From the NCBI GenBank assembly GCA_900466745.1, contig UBNE01000018.1, positions 87,757 to 151,756 of the forward strand: DNA of 64,000 bases, written 5' to 3'. Each line of letters begins with the position of its first letter. The stretch's first letter is position 1. Positions 54,549-63,547 of the stretch are shown piece after piece. The DNA is from Hyphomicrobiales bacterium. GTDB lineage: Bacteria > Pseudomonadota > Alphaproteobacteria > Rhizobiales > Beijerinckiaceae. Below the pieces are notes generated by a model, which searched no databases, was not told where the DNA came from, and saw nothing but the letters and a program-made list of their open reading frames with translations. The position numbers and the translations under genes were made by a program.

Positions 54549-55076
54549 ATGCGACGCCTCATGCTCCTGCGCCATGCGAAATCGAACTGGCCCGCCGGCG
54601 TCGCCGATCGGGACAGGCCCCTGGCTGCGCGGGGGCGCGAGGCGGCCCCGGTGATGGGGCGCTATCTCGCGGACGAGCTGCTGCTGCCGGATCTGGTGCT
54701 GATCTCGCCGGCGAAGCGCACGGTCGAGACCTGGGAGCTGGTCGCGCCGATGCTGCCGGAGAAGCCCGCGACCCAGTACGAGCCGCGCATCTACGAGGCC
54801 AAGGCCGCGGCGCTGCTCTATGTCGTGCAGGAGATGGAGCCTTCGGTGAAGACGCTCCTGATGATCGGCCACAATCCCGGCTTCGAGGAGCTGGCGCGGC
54901 GGCTCGCCGGCCATGGCGACCGCTACGCCTCGGCGCGGATGAGCCAGAAATATCCGACCGCCGGCCTCGCCGTGCTCGATTTCGCCATCGACGACTGGCG
55001 CGATGTCGCCGAGCATGGCGGGCGGCTCGACCGTTTCGTCACGCCGGCCTCGCTCGGGGAAGGACCCGACGAATGA
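54549..55076 (+). CDS. SixA-type histidine phosphatase
   Basis: A 175-residue phosphatase of the histidine-phosphatase (RHG) superfamily. The catalytic His is in LLRHAKSNWP near residue 9, the second His in LLMIGHNPGFEELARRL near 108, and the Arg in the SPAKRTVET stretch near 56. SixA removes phosphate from HPt-type phosphohistidine proteins in E. coli; in alphaproteobacteria the target is unknown, possibly nitrogen-PTS proteins. It starts 9 bp after the TetR gene and ends 13 bp before ycjX. Confidence 0.87.
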   Translation: MRRLMLLRHAKSNWPAGVADRDRPLAARGREAAPVMGRYLADELLLPDLVLISPAKRTVETWELVAPMLPEKPATQYEPRIYEAKAAALLYVVQEMEPSVKTLLMIGHNPGFEELARRLAGHGDRYASARMSQKYPTAGLAVLDFAIDDWRDVAEHGGRLDRFVTPASLGEGPDE

Positions 55077-55089
55077 CCGCGGCGGCGTC

Positions 55090-56535
55090 GTGAGCGACAC
55101 CTCCTATCTCGATACCGCCCGCAATGCGGCGCTGGCCTTCGGCGACAGCCTGCTCGGGCTGGCGCGGCCGCGCCTGCGGCTCGGCGTCACCGGGCTCTCG
55201 CGCTCGGGCAAGACCGTCTTCACCACCGCCCTGATCCAGAACCTGATGGAAGGGGCGCGGCTGCCGGTGCTGAAGGCGGCCTCGCAGGGACGCATCGCCC
55301 GCGTCAGGCTGGTGCCGCAGCCGGACCCGGACGTGCCGCGCTTTCCCTATGAGGCGCATCGCGCCGCGATGAACGGGCCCGGGCGGCGCTGGCCGGAGTC
55401 GACGCGGCGCATCTCGGAGCTGCGCGTCGAGATCGACTACGAGCGCGCTTCCGGCTGGTTCAAGGGGCCGGCGACGCTGACGCTCGACATCGTCGACTAT
55501 CCCGGCGAGTGGCTGCTCGACCTCGCCCTGATCGGGCAGGATTACAAGGCCTGGTCGGCCCAGGCCGTGGCCGATGCGCGAAAGCCCCACCGGCGGCAGG
55601 CCGCCGCCGGCTGGCTCGCCGATCTCGGCGCGCGCGACCCGGACGGGCCGCCCGACGAGCTCGCTGCCGAGGCGGCGAGCGACCTGTTCAAGGATTATCT
55701 GGCGAGGCTCAGGGCCGACCCCGAAGCGGTGGCGGTGACGCCGCCCGGCCGCTTCCTGATGCCCGGCGACCTCGAGGGCTCGCCGGCGCTGACCTTCTCA
55801 GCCCTCGATCTCGGCCATGACCGCGCGCCGCGGCCGGGCACGCTCGCCGGGCTGATGGCGGAGCGCTTCGAGGCCTATAAGCGCGTCGTGGTCGCGCCGT
55901 TCTTCCGCGACCATTTCGCCCGGCTCGACCGGCAGATCGTGCTGGTCGACGTGCTGGCGGCGCTTGATGCCGGAGCGCCGGCGCTGGCCGATCTCGAAAC
56001 CGCGCTGGGGCAGGCGCTCGCCGCCTTCTCGGTCGGGCGCAATTCCTGGCTCTCCAGCCTGTTCGCGCCGCGCATCGAGCGCGTGCTCTTCGCCGCGACC
56101 AAGGCCGACCATATCCACCACACCAGCCACGACCGGCTCGCCGCGGTGATGTCGCATCTGGTGGCGCGGGCGCTGTCGCGCGCGCAGGGCGCCGGGGCGC
56201 AGGTCGAGGCGATGGCGCTGGCGGCGGTGCGGGCGACGGAGGAGGTGCGGATCCGGCAGGGGCGCGAGGAACTGCCCGCCATCGCCGGCGTGCCGGAAGC
56301 CGGCGAGGCGATCGACGGGCAGGTCTTCGACGGCATCGCCAAGGCGGCGATCTTTCCGGGGGAGCTGCCGGAGCGGCCGGAGGCGATCTTCGCTTCCGAT
56401 GCGCATTGGCAGATCCGGGCGCCGCGCTTCCGCCCGCCGCTGGTCGAGGCCGATGCCGGCGGCCGGACCAGGCCGCCGCCGCAGATCCGCCTCGACCGTG
56501 CGCTGGAATTCCTGCTCGGCGACAGGCTGGCGTGA
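55090..56535 (+). CDS. ycjX: YcjX family P-loop GTPase/ATPase (DUF463)
   Basis: A 481-residue cytosolic P-loop protein of the YcjX family. The nucleotide motif is GVTGLSRSGKTVFTTALIQN near 32-51, followed by LDIVDYPGEWLLDLALIGQDY near 133 (Walker B-like, DxxG) and ATKADHIHHTSHDRL near 337 (TKAD, guanine-type recognition). Crystal work on the family supports GDP/GTP binding; function is unknown, with links to stress response in E. coli. The start is a GTG at 55090, 13 bp after sixA. It is paired with ycjF, 13 bp downstream, as in E. coli and many proteobacteria. Confidence 0.9.
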   Translation: MSDTSYLDTARNAALAFGDSLLGLARPRLRLGVTGLSRSGKTVFTTALIQNLMEGARLPVLKAASQGRIARVRLVPQPDPDVPRFPYEAHRAAMNGPGRRWPESTRRISELRVEIDYERASGWFKGPATLTLDIVDYPGEWLLDLALIGQDYKAWSAQAVADARKPHRRQAAAGWLADLGARDPDGPPDELAAEAASDLFKDYLARLRADPEAVAVTPPGRFLMPGDLEGSPALTFSALDLGHDRAPRPGTLAGLMAERFEAYKRVVVAPFFRDHFARLDRQIVLVDVLAALDAGAPALADLETALGQALAAFSVGRNSWLSSLFAPRIERVLFAATKADHIHHTSHDRLAAVMSHLVARALSRAQGAGAQVEAMALAAVRATEEVRIRQGREELPAIAGVPEAGEAIDGQVFDGIAKAAIFPGELPERPEAIFASDAHWQIRAPRFRPPLVEADAGGRTRPPPQIRLDRALEFLLGDRLA

Positions 56536-56548
56536 GGAGGGCCGGACG

Positions 56549-57586
56549 ATGACGAAGGCTCCGCGCGCGATCCTCCTCGGCGACAGGGCCGCGGAGGAGA
56601 TCGCGGCCGAGGACGGCGCCCTCCGGCAGGGCGACGTCGCGATCCTGCCGGAGAGCGAGCCGATCGATGCCGGCGAGCCGGCGCGGACGACGCCCCGGCC
56701 GCGCGGCGTCCTCGGGCTGGGGCTGTCCTGGGGCTCGCTCTTCGTCGCCGGGCTTTCCGGCTTCCTCGCGCTGGCGGCCGGAATCTGGGTGGAGAACACG
56801 ATCACGGCGCTGATGCGCCAGAACCCGGCGCTGGGCTATGCCGCGCTGGCCTGCGCCGCGCTGGCGGGCTTGGCCCTGGCGGTGATGCTGGCGCGGGTGC
56901 TGCGCGACATCCTGCGCGAGCGCAAGGTCGAGACGCTGCACCGGCAGGGCGGCGACCTGCTGTCCGGCGGCAGCACCGAGGCGGCCAAGGCGCTCGCCGG
57001 CGAGCTTTCCGGGCTCTACAGGGGGCGGGCCGAGGCCGCGCGGGGCCGGGCGGAGCTGGCGGCGGCGCTGCCCCAGCTCTTCGCGCCGCGCGACGTGCTG
57101 AGCGTGGCGGAGCGCTGCCTGCTGGTGCCGCTCGACCGGCAGGCCCAGGCGCAGATCGCGATCGCGGCCCGGCGGGTTTCGCTGGTCACGGCGGTCAGCC
57201 CGCGGGCGCTGGTCGACGTGCTGTTCGTGCTGGTCGCCTGCGCCCGGCTGCTGCGCGCCATCGCCGGCATCTATGCCGGGCGGCCCGGCACGCTCGGCTT
57301 GCTCCGGCTGGCGCGACAGGTCCTCAACCATCTGGTCCTGACCGGTGGCATGGCGGCGGGCGACGCGGTGGTCCAGCAGGTGCTGGGGCAGGGGCTCGCG
57401 GCGCGGCTTTCCGCCAAGCTCGGCGAGGGCGTGATCAACGGCATGCTCACCGCCCGGATCGGGCTCGCGGCGCTGGCCGTCTGCCGGCCGCTGCCCTTCG
57501 TCGAGGCGACGCCGCCGACGCTGTCCGACGTCGCCGGCGACCTTGCGGTCCGGCGCGCCGGCAAGGCCGAGGCCGAGGCGGAATGA
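56549..57586 (+). CDS. ycjF: YcjF family membrane protein (TIGR01620)
   Basis: A 345-residue inner-membrane protein of the YcjF/DUF697 family. Residues 1-60 are polar; two membrane helices are at about 63-86 (LGLSWGSLFVAGLSGFLALAAGIW) and about 100-118. The C-terminal domain (DUF697) contains VSPRALVDVLFVLVACARLLRAIAGIYAGRPGTLGLLRLARQV, ending with CRPLPFVEATPPTLSDV. Function is unknown; it always accompanies YcjX and the pair is thought to be induced in membrane or heat stress. GAGGAGGG precedes the ATG, an excellent ribosome site. Confidence 0.9.
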   Translation: MTKAPRAILLGDRAAEEIAAEDGALRQGDVAILPESEPIDAGEPARTTPRPRGVLGLGLSWGSLFVAGLSGFLALAAGIWVENTITALMRQNPALGYAALACAALAGLALAVMLARVLRDILRERKVETLHRQGGDLLSGGSTEAAKALAGELSGLYRGRAEAARGRAELAAALPQLFAPRDVLSVAERCLLVPLDRQAQAQIAIAARRVSLVTAVSPRALVDVLFVLVACARLLRAIAGIYAGRPGTLGLLRLARQVLNHLVLTGGMAAGDAVVQQVLGQGLAARLSAKLGEGVINGMLTARIGLAALAVCRPLPFVEATPPTLSDVAGDLAVRRAGKAEAEAE

Positions 57587-57688
57587 CCCGGCAGAATCTG
57601 CCGGGCCCGGGGCGTTTCTACCCGGCGCGGATTGCCGCGAAACCTTTCGTAAACGATCTAACCCGCTGAAATACCGAGGCCGCGCCGC

Positions 57689-57704
57689 TGGCATGGCGCA
57701 TGCA
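57689..57704 (+). promoter_or_regulatory. Sigma-54-like motif or short palindrome before flgE
   Basis: TGGCATGGCGCATGCA has GG and GC at the exact sigma-54 spacing (TGGCAY-R-N4-WTGC) but with ATGC for the TTGC half. The core GCATG-GCG-CATGC is also a perfect palindrome, so it could be a regulator site instead. It is 60 bp before the flgE start. Rhizobial flagellar genes mostly use other control, so this is weak. Confidence 0.3.
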
Positions 57705-57763
57705 GACTTCACCGCGACGTTGTGTGCGGCCCTTGGGGGGCCATCGGTCGAGGTGAGGGTTCC

Positions 57764-59164
57764 ATGGGTGTTTTCAGCGCGCTGACGACAGCGGTTTCAG
57801 GCATGACGGCGCAGTCCTATGCGCTCGAGAACATCTCCGGCAACATCGCGAACTCGCGGACGGCCGGCTACAAGCGGGTCGACACCGCCTTCGCCGATCT
57901 GGTGCCGGATGCGGCGCTGAACCGGCAGGTCGCCGGCTCGGTCGCGGCCTTCAGCCAGGCGACGAACTCGATCCAGGGCGATCTCAACCCGACCCGCATC
58001 GACACCAACATCGCGATCAACGGCGACGGCTTCTTCGTGGTCGACCAGCGCCAGAGCGGCGTCGGCGCCAACACGCAGTTCGCCAACCAGAACCTCTACA
58101 CCCGGCGCGGCGATTTCGACTTCGATGCGAACGGCTATCTCGTCAACGGCGCCGGCTACTACCTGAAGGGCCTGAAGATCGACCAGGTCACCGGCCAGCT
58201 CATCGGCACGCAGCCGGAAGTGCTGCGCATCACCAAGGAGCAGTTCCCGGCCAAGGCGACGACCTCGATCGAGTACCGCGCCAACATCCCGGCCGTGCCG
58301 GGGACGACGCAGAAGTCGCAGGGCGGTTCCGAATTCCTCAATCCCGCCTCGGTCACGGCGGCGGGCGCCGCGCCCAACCCCTATGCCGGCAACGCCGCGG
58401 TGATGGGCAACAACATCGGCAGCTTCCTGGCGACCTCGATCCCCGGCGGCTCGGTGACCGTCTATGACGAGCTCGGCAAGGCCACCAGCGTCGAGATGCG
58501 CTGGGCCAAGATCGACGACGGCGACTCGACGGCGACGCCGCCAACGACCGGCACCTGGGGCCTGTTCATCGCCCAGAACACCGGCGCGACGGCGGCCGGC
58601 GACGTCGCCTATGTCCAGGCCGGCCAGACCATCACCTTCGGCACCACCGGCCAGATGGTCTCCCCGGCGAGCGGCGACATCGCGCTGCCGACCATGACGA
58701 TCGGCGGCACGACGATCTCCGGCATCAGCCTGACGACCGGCGGCAACGGCGTGACCCAGAACGGCGACGTCAGCGGCCAGATCGACGCGCGCAGCATCCG
58801 CCAGGACGGCTATACCGCCGGCACGCTCGACCGCGTCTCGGTCTCGGCCGAGGGCCAGGTGATCGGCACCTTCAGCAACGGTCAGGTCGTGGCCCTCGCC
58901 CAGGTCTCGGTCGCCCGTTTCAACGCCGACAACTCGCTGAAGCGGCTCGATGGCGGCGCCTTCGAGGAGACAATCGAATCCGGCCCGCCGATCATCGGGC
59001 TAGGCACCTCGCAGATGGTGGGCGGCAGCGTCGAGCAGTCGAACACCGACATCGCCGACGAATTCTCGAAGATGATCGTCACCCAGCAGGCCTATTCGGC
59101 CAACACCAAGGTCATCACCACCGCGCAGGAGATGCTGACCTCGGTGTTCAACATCATCCGCTGA
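57764..59164 (+). CDS. flgE: Flagellar hook protein FlgE
   Basis: Structural protein of the flagellar hook, exported by the flagellar type III system. 466 residues. N-terminal rod/hook domain: GVFSALTTAVSGMTAQSYALENISGNIANSRTAGYKR. The central region has NGDGFFVV and the FlgE domain 2 with LYTRRGDFDFDANGYLVNG, and the C-terminus ends EFSKMIVTQQAYSANTKVITTAQEMLTSVFNIIR, matching the coiled D0 domain of FlgE/FlgG. GAGGTGAGGG precedes the ATG. flgK follows 127 bp downstream on the same strand. Confidence 0.95.
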   Translation: MGVFSALTTAVSGMTAQSYALENISGNIANSRTAGYKRVDTAFADLVPDAALNRQVAGSVAAFSQATNSIQGDLNPTRIDTNIAINGDGFFVVDQRQSGVGANTQFANQNLYTRRGDFDFDANGYLVNGAGYYLKGLKIDQVTGQLIGTQPEVLRITKEQFPAKATTSIEYRANIPAVPGTTQKSQGGSEFLNPASVTAAGAAPNPYAGNAAVMGNNIGSFLATSIPGGSVTVYDELGKATSVEMRWAKIDDGDSTATPPTTGTWGLFIAQNTGATAAGDVAYVQAGQTITFGTTGQMVSPASGDIALPTMTIGGTTISGISLTTGGNGVTQNGDVSGQIDARSIRQDGYTAGTLDRVSVSAEGQVIGTFSNGQVVALAQVSVARFNADNSLKRLDGGAFEETIESGPPIIGLGTSQMVGGSVEQSNTDIADEFSKMIVTQQAYSANTKVITTAQEMLTSVFNIIR

Positions 59165-59291
59165 GCGGGCCTCCGCTCATGGCGCCGGGCCGGGAGGCGG
59201 CAGCCGCTTCCCGGACGGCCATGCGGCAGCAGACGGACGGATCGCCGCTGCCGCGTTCCAGAAGGGGCGCGCATCGCGTCAGGAGTCGACG

Positions 59292-61139
59292 ATGGGGCTG
59301 AGCACCTCCCTCAATACGGCGATCGGCGGCCTCACCGCCAGCCAGGTCGGCATCGGCGTCGTCTCGCAGAACGTCGCCAATGCCGGCACGACGGGCTATG
59401 TCCGCCGCGTCGTCTCCAACAGCGACAGCCTGAGCGGCCTCACCATCGGCGTGCAGAGCACGCAGGTGCAGCGCCTGCTCGACGCCATCGTCCAGAGCCA
59501 GCTCTGGCAGGAATCGGCGGGCGCGGCCTATACCGCGACCCGCGCCAACGCGCTCTCCAACCTCGACAAGCTCTATGGCGCGCCCGGCAGCGCCACGGCG
59601 CTCGACACCATCTTCAACAACTTCACCAGCGCGCTGCAGTCGCTGCAGAACGACCCTTCCTCCTACAGCCTGCGCTCGCAGGTGGTCGATTCCGCCGCCT
59701 TGCTGGCGCGGCAGCTCAACACCCTGTCGAACGGCATCCAGGCCCAGCGCGACCAGGCCGAGACCGGGATCGCGACCGCCGTCGCCAAGGTCAACGACCT
59801 GCTCGGTGCGCTGACCAAGGTGAATGCGCGGATCGTCGCCGCGCCGAACGACAGCGCGACCGCGAGCCTGAAGGACCAGCGCGACCTGATCCTGTCCGAG
59901 CTGTCGCAATATGTCGACATCAAGACGACGGAGGATGCGCGCGGCTCGATCAGCGTCGTGACCGGCTCGGGCACGCAGCTCTTCGACGGGCAGCCGGCCG
60001 TCACCTTCAGCTTCGACGCCCATAGCGGGCTCGGCCCCGACGACCAGTGGAGCACCGACCCGGCCCAGCGCGGCGTCGGCACCATCACGATGCGCAGCGC
60101 CAATGGCAGCGTGTCGGACGCGATCACCAACAACGTCTTCCGTTCCGGCGAGATCGCCGCGAATATCGAGCTGCGCGACAAGACCCTGGTCAAGGCCCAG
60201 GCGCAGCTCGACGAGATCGCCGCGCAGATGGCCAAGGCGCTGTCGGAGCGCTCGATCCAGGGCGCGGCCTATCCGGCGGGCTCGACCACGCCCACGGGGC
60301 TGGAGCTCGACATCGACAAGCAGCGCGTCAACACGCTGACCTTCGACTACAGCTCGCCCCCGGCCACCGGCACGCAGCGCTTCACCTTCGTCGACGCGCC
60401 GGCCGGCGTCACCGTGCCGATCGGCAGCGACCCGAACAACAAGGTGATCGCGATCGACTTCTCGGCCGGCCCGGCCGCGATCGCCAGCCAGATCCAGAGC
60501 GCGCTCGACGCCAATGGCGCGACGGGCTTCACCGTCTCCAACCCCGGCACCGGCCTGCTGCGCATCACCGAGCCGGGAGGACGGGTCGCGGGGCTCGGCG
60601 CCCAGACGACCGTGACGAGCGCCGATGCCGATACGCCGGAGATGCCGCTCTTCGTCGACGCCGGCAACCAGGCCTTCGCCGGCTCCTATGACGAGGCCTC
60701 GCGCAAGGTCGGCTTCGCGGCGCGGATCACGGTCAACGCCGACATCGTCGCCAACCGGGCGCTGCTCTCCGGCGCGCCCGGCACGGCGGCCGGCGACACG
60801 GCCCGCGCCAGCGCGCTGTTCGACAGCCTGACGCGCGATGTCCGCAGCTTCGACAACTCCTCCTCGCCCGATGGCGGCACGGCGCCCTTCTCGGGGACGG
60901 TCGGCAGCTTCGTCCAGCGCGTCGTCTCCGCGCAAGGCCAGGCCGTCGAGGCGGCCCAGCGGCTCGACGAGGGCCAGCAGGTCGCTCTCGCCTCGATCCA
61001 GAGCCGCTTCCAGGAGACGGCGCAGGTCAATATCGACCAGGAAATGTCGATGCTGATCGAGCTCCAGAACGCCTATGCCGCCAATGCCCGCATCATCTCC
61101 ACGGTCAAGGAGATGATGGACATGCTGATGAGAGTGTGA
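59292..61139 (+). CDS. flgK: Flagellar hook-associated protein FlgK (HAP1)
   Basis: Junction protein between hook and filament, secreted. 615 residues. N-terminus: LSTSLNTAIGGLTASQVGIGVVSQNVANAGTTGYVRR, the standard FlgK/FlgE-like rod domain. A coiled region with ATRANALSNLDKLYG and ALSERSIQGA lies in the middle. C-terminus: VNIDQEMSMLIELQNAYAANARIISTVKEMMDMLMRV, the FlgK hallmark. It starts 127 bp after flgE and is followed 7 bp later by flgL, so flgK and flgL are co-transcribed. Confidence 0.95.
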   Translation: MGLSTSLNTAIGGLTASQVGIGVVSQNVANAGTTGYVRRVVSNSDSLSGLTIGVQSTQVQRLLDAIVQSQLWQESAGAAYTATRANALSNLDKLYGAPGSATALDTIFNNFTSALQSLQNDPSSYSLRSQVVDSAALLARQLNTLSNGIQAQRDQAETGIATAVAKVNDLLGALTKVNARIVAAPNDSATASLKDQRDLILSELSQYVDIKTTEDARGSISVVTGSGTQLFDGQPAVTFSFDAHSGLGPDDQWSTDPAQRGVGTITMRSANGSVSDAITNNVFRSGEIAANIELRDKTLVKAQAQLDEIAAQMAKALSERSIQGAAYPAGSTTPTGLELDIDKQRVNTLTFDYSSPPATGTQRFTFVDAPAGVTVPIGSDPNNKVIAIDFSAGPAAIASQIQSALDANGATGFTVSNPGTGLLRITEPGGRVAGLGAQTTVTSADADTPEMPLFVDAGNQAFAGSYDEASRKVGFAARITVNADIVANRALLSGAPGTAAGDTARASALFDSLTRDVRSFDNSSSPDGGTAPFSGTVGSFVQRVVSAQGQAVEAAQRLDEGQQVALASIQSRFQETAQVNIDQEMSMLIELQNAYAANARIISTVKEMMDMLMRV

Positions 61140-61146
61140 GGCCGCC

Positions 61147-62670
61147 ATGACGATCACCGCCTATGGTTCCGGCGCCTATCGCTCGGCCAAGCCCGACAGC
61201 TTCGTCTCCAGCCGCACCCAGTTCGACGATCTGCAGCGGCAGCTCGCCACCAAGGAGCGCAGCACGAGCTATGGCGACCTCGGCATCGACCGGCGCGTCA
61301 GCCTCGATCTCAACGCCAAGCTCTCCTCGCTCGACGGCTGGCTCGCCGGCATCGGCCTCGCCGACGTCAACCTGAAACTGATGTCCGGCGCCGTCGAGAA
61401 CTTCGCCAAGATGGCGACGGAGAGCCGCAACGACATGCGCTCGAACACCTATCTCGCCAGCTCGACCGGCCAGACGGCGCCGCAGGTGCTGGCGCAGGAG
61501 AAGTTCAAGCAGACGCTCGACCTGCTCAACAGCAACGTCAACGGGCGCTATCTCTTCTCCGGCCGGACCTCGGACACCCAGCCGGCGCTGGGCTATGACG
61601 AGATCATCAACGGCAGCGCCGGCAAGGACGGGCTGCGGCAGGTGATCGAGGAGCGCCGGAAGGCCGATCTCGGCAGCGACGGGCTCGGCCGGCTGCAGCT
61701 CGGGATGGAGACGCCGGAGACGATCGCGATGTCGGATGCCGATCACGGCTACGGCTTCAAGCTCGGCAGCGTTTCCGCCACGGGAACCGGCATCGCGGTC
61801 ACGCCGCAGACGCCGCTGCCGGCCGGGACCAAGGCGGCGTTCTCGATCGCCGTCACCGACCAGCCCGCCCCCGGCGACAAGGTCAGCATCACGCTCGACC
61901 TGCCGGACGGAACCCAGGCGCAGGTCACCCTGACCGCGCGGGCGCCGGGGACGACCGGCTCGGACGCCGATTCCTTCGAGATCGGCGCCGATTCCGCCGC
62001 CACGGCGGCCAATCTGCGGAACGCCATCGGCAAGGGGCTCGAGACTGCGGCGCAGACCTCGCTCTCCGCCGCCTCGTCCCAGGTCGCGGCGGCGGCCTTC
62101 TTCGCCGGCAGCACCGGCAACCCGCCGGTGCGGGTGCCGGGGGCCGACCCCTATACGGCGACGGCCGACCCGACCAATGTCGGCGTCAGCGACACGGTGA
62201 TTTGGTATCGCGGCGACGATGCCGCCGACAGCGCGCGCGGCACCGCGATCGTCCAGGTCGACCAGGGGCAGGTCGTCGGCACCGGCGCCCGGGCGAACGA
62301 GGAGGCGTTCCGGGTCGGCCTGGCCCAGTTCGGCATCATGGCGGTCGAGAGCTTTCCCGCCGATGACCCGGCGTCGCAGGCGCGCTACGACGCCATGGCC
62401 GAGCGGGTGGCGGACCGGCTCGGCTTCGGCGGCACCACGCAGAAGCCGGCCGAGATCATCACCGAGCTGGGCTCGGCGCAGACGGCCCTCGCCGGCGCCA
62501 AGGAGCGCCACCAGAGCACCAAGGACTACCTCACCACCACGCTTTCCGGGGTCCAGAACGTGACGACGGAAGAGGTGGCGACGCAGATCCTCGCCCTGCA
62601 GACGCAGTTGCAGGCGAGCTATCAGGTGACCTCGATGCTTTCGAAGCTCTCGCTCACCAACTATCTCTGA
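61147..62670 (+). CDS. flgL: Flagellin-like hook-associated protein FlgL (HAP3)
   Basis: Second junction protein between hook and filament. 507 residues, about 150 longer than classical FlgL. The N-terminal flagellin-like helix (TQFDDLQRQLATKERSTSYGDLGIDRRVSLDLNAKLSSLDGW) and the C-terminal helix (QILALQTQLQASYQVTSMLSKLSLTNYL) are clear. Between about residues 205 and 400 is an extra, Ala/Asp/Pro-rich, beta-type segment (FSIAVTDQPAPGDKVSITLDLPDG) that is likely surface exposed. The start is 7 bp after flgK. A terminator follows 34 bp after the stop. Confidence 0.92.
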   Translation: MTITAYGSGAYRSAKPDSFVSSRTQFDDLQRQLATKERSTSYGDLGIDRRVSLDLNAKLSSLDGWLAGIGLADVNLKLMSGAVENFAKMATESRNDMRSNTYLASSTGQTAPQVLAQEKFKQTLDLLNSNVNGRYLFSGRTSDTQPALGYDEIINGSAGKDGLRQVIEERRKADLGSDGLGRLQLGMETPETIAMSDADHGYGFKLGSVSATGTGIAVTPQTPLPAGTKAAFSIAVTDQPAPGDKVSITLDLPDGTQAQVTLTARAPGTTGSDADSFEIGADSAATAANLRNAIGKGLETAAQTSLSAASSQVAAAAFFAGSTGNPPVRVPGADPYTATADPTNVGVSDTVIWYRGDDAADSARGTAIVQVDQGQVVGTGARANEEAFRVGLAQFGIMAVESFPADDPASQARYDAMAERVADRLGFGGTTQKPAEIITELGSAQTALAGAKERHQSTKDYLTTTLSGVQNVTTEEVATQILALQTQLQASYQVTSMLSKLSLTNYL

Positions 62671-62704
62671 CCGCCGGGCCCGCGCCCGGGAGCCGAACGC
62701 GAAA

Positions 62705-62726
62705 ACGCCGCCCGTGAGGGCGGCGT
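62705..62726. terminator. Bidirectional terminator between flgL and flaF
   Basis: ACGCCGCCC-GTGA-GGGCGGCGT is a perfect 9-bp stem with a 4-nt loop between two convergent transcripts. Read on the minus strand it is followed by TTTT, so it stops the flaF side best; on the plus strand only CCTT follows. Confidence 0.8.
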
Positions 62727-62758
62727 CCTTCGTTCGGCTCCGGCAGGTCGGGCGGCGG

Positions 62759-63130
62759 TCAGCGCCCGCGCAGGCCCGCCGCGATCTCGCGGTTGATGTT
62801 GATCAGGATGCCGAGGCGCTGCGGCTGCGGGTCGGCGGCGACCCGGAAGGTGTGGTTGAAAATGAAGTTCGCCAGGCCGAGGATGTTGGTCTTGATCCCC
62901 ACCGGCAGCGGATTGTCTTCGGCGGTGACGGCCGTGACCAGCAGGGTCCAGAGCCGGCGGTTATAGGTCAGGGCCTCGTCCAGCTCGCCTTCGCGGCCGG
63001 CCCAGTCGTCGGCGACGGACTGGAGGCGGGTGGCGGCCTTGATCAGCAGGGAGGCTTCGAGCTCGCGGGGCGAAACGACGGTCTGGGCCGTCCTGGCAGC
63101 GGCGGCATAGGCGCTAAACCCGTTTTGCAT
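62759..63130 (-). CDS. flaF: Flagellin synthesis regulator FlaF
   Basis: A 123-residue regulator found in alphaproteobacteria, which promotes flagellin production and works opposite to FlbT in Caulobacter and relatives. Typical features: YAAAARTAQTVVSPRELEASLLIKAATRLQ near the start, ALTYNRRLWTLLVTAVTAEDNPLP in the middle, LGLANFIFNHT and LININREIAAGLRG at the end. It overlaps the flbT stop by 17 nt, so translation is coupled. It is the last gene of a fliC-flbT-flaF run before the terminator. Confidence 0.95.
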   Translation of the reverse strand: MQNGFSAYAAAARTAQTVVSPRELEASLLIKAATRLQSVADDWAGREGELDEALTYNRRLWTLLVTAVTAEDNPLPVGIKTNILGLANFIFNHTFRVAADPQPQRLGILININREIAAGLRGR

Positions 63131-63506
63131 GCTCGATCAGTTCCGCTTCGTAGGCGATCAGCTTCTTGGCTGCCTTCAATGCCTTGTAGAGATCGCCGCT
63201 TAAGATGCGGTTATTGATCTCGTGAACATGCGGCAGAGCGCTCGGCGCCGCCTGCACGAAATCGCGCACGAGCTGGAAGAAGGCTTCGTGCTGATGCGTG
63301 GGATCCTGCGCCAGATACATCAACTGGATGGCGAAATAGATCTTCTTCGCCGGGCTGTCGGCGGTGGCGGCGGTGAGGATGTCCTTCTCGCGCAGGATCG
63401 GCGCCTCGCCCTCGATGAAGAAGCGCGTGCGCTGCTCGTCGTTGCGGATGACGACCTGGCCGACGATGATCCGCTCGCGCGGCTTGAGCTCGACCTTGAG
63501 AGCCAT
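63114..63506 (-). CDS. flbT: Flagellin mRNA regulator FlbT
   Basis: A 130-residue post-transcriptional repressor that binds the 5' untranslated region of flagellin mRNA in Caulobacter and affects its stability. Sequence: MALKVELKPRERIIVGQVVI near the start, then FFIEGEAPILREKDILTAATADSPAKKIYFAIQLMYL, and ILSGDLYKALKAAKKLIAYE at the end, the FlbT core. The flagellin gene lies 41 bp upstream on the same strand, making a possible fliC-flbT-flaF transcript in which both regulators sit with their target. Confidence 0.95.
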   Translation of the reverse strand: MALKVELKPRERIIVGQVVIRNDEQRTRFFIEGEAPILREKDILTAATADSPAKKIYFAIQLMYLAQDPTHQHEAFFQLVRDFVQAAPSALPHVHEINNRILSGDLYKALKAAKKLIAYEAELIEHAKRV

Positions 63507-63547
63507 GTCTGTCTGAGCCTTCTGGCTGGCGGAGGGAAGGGGGCGCC

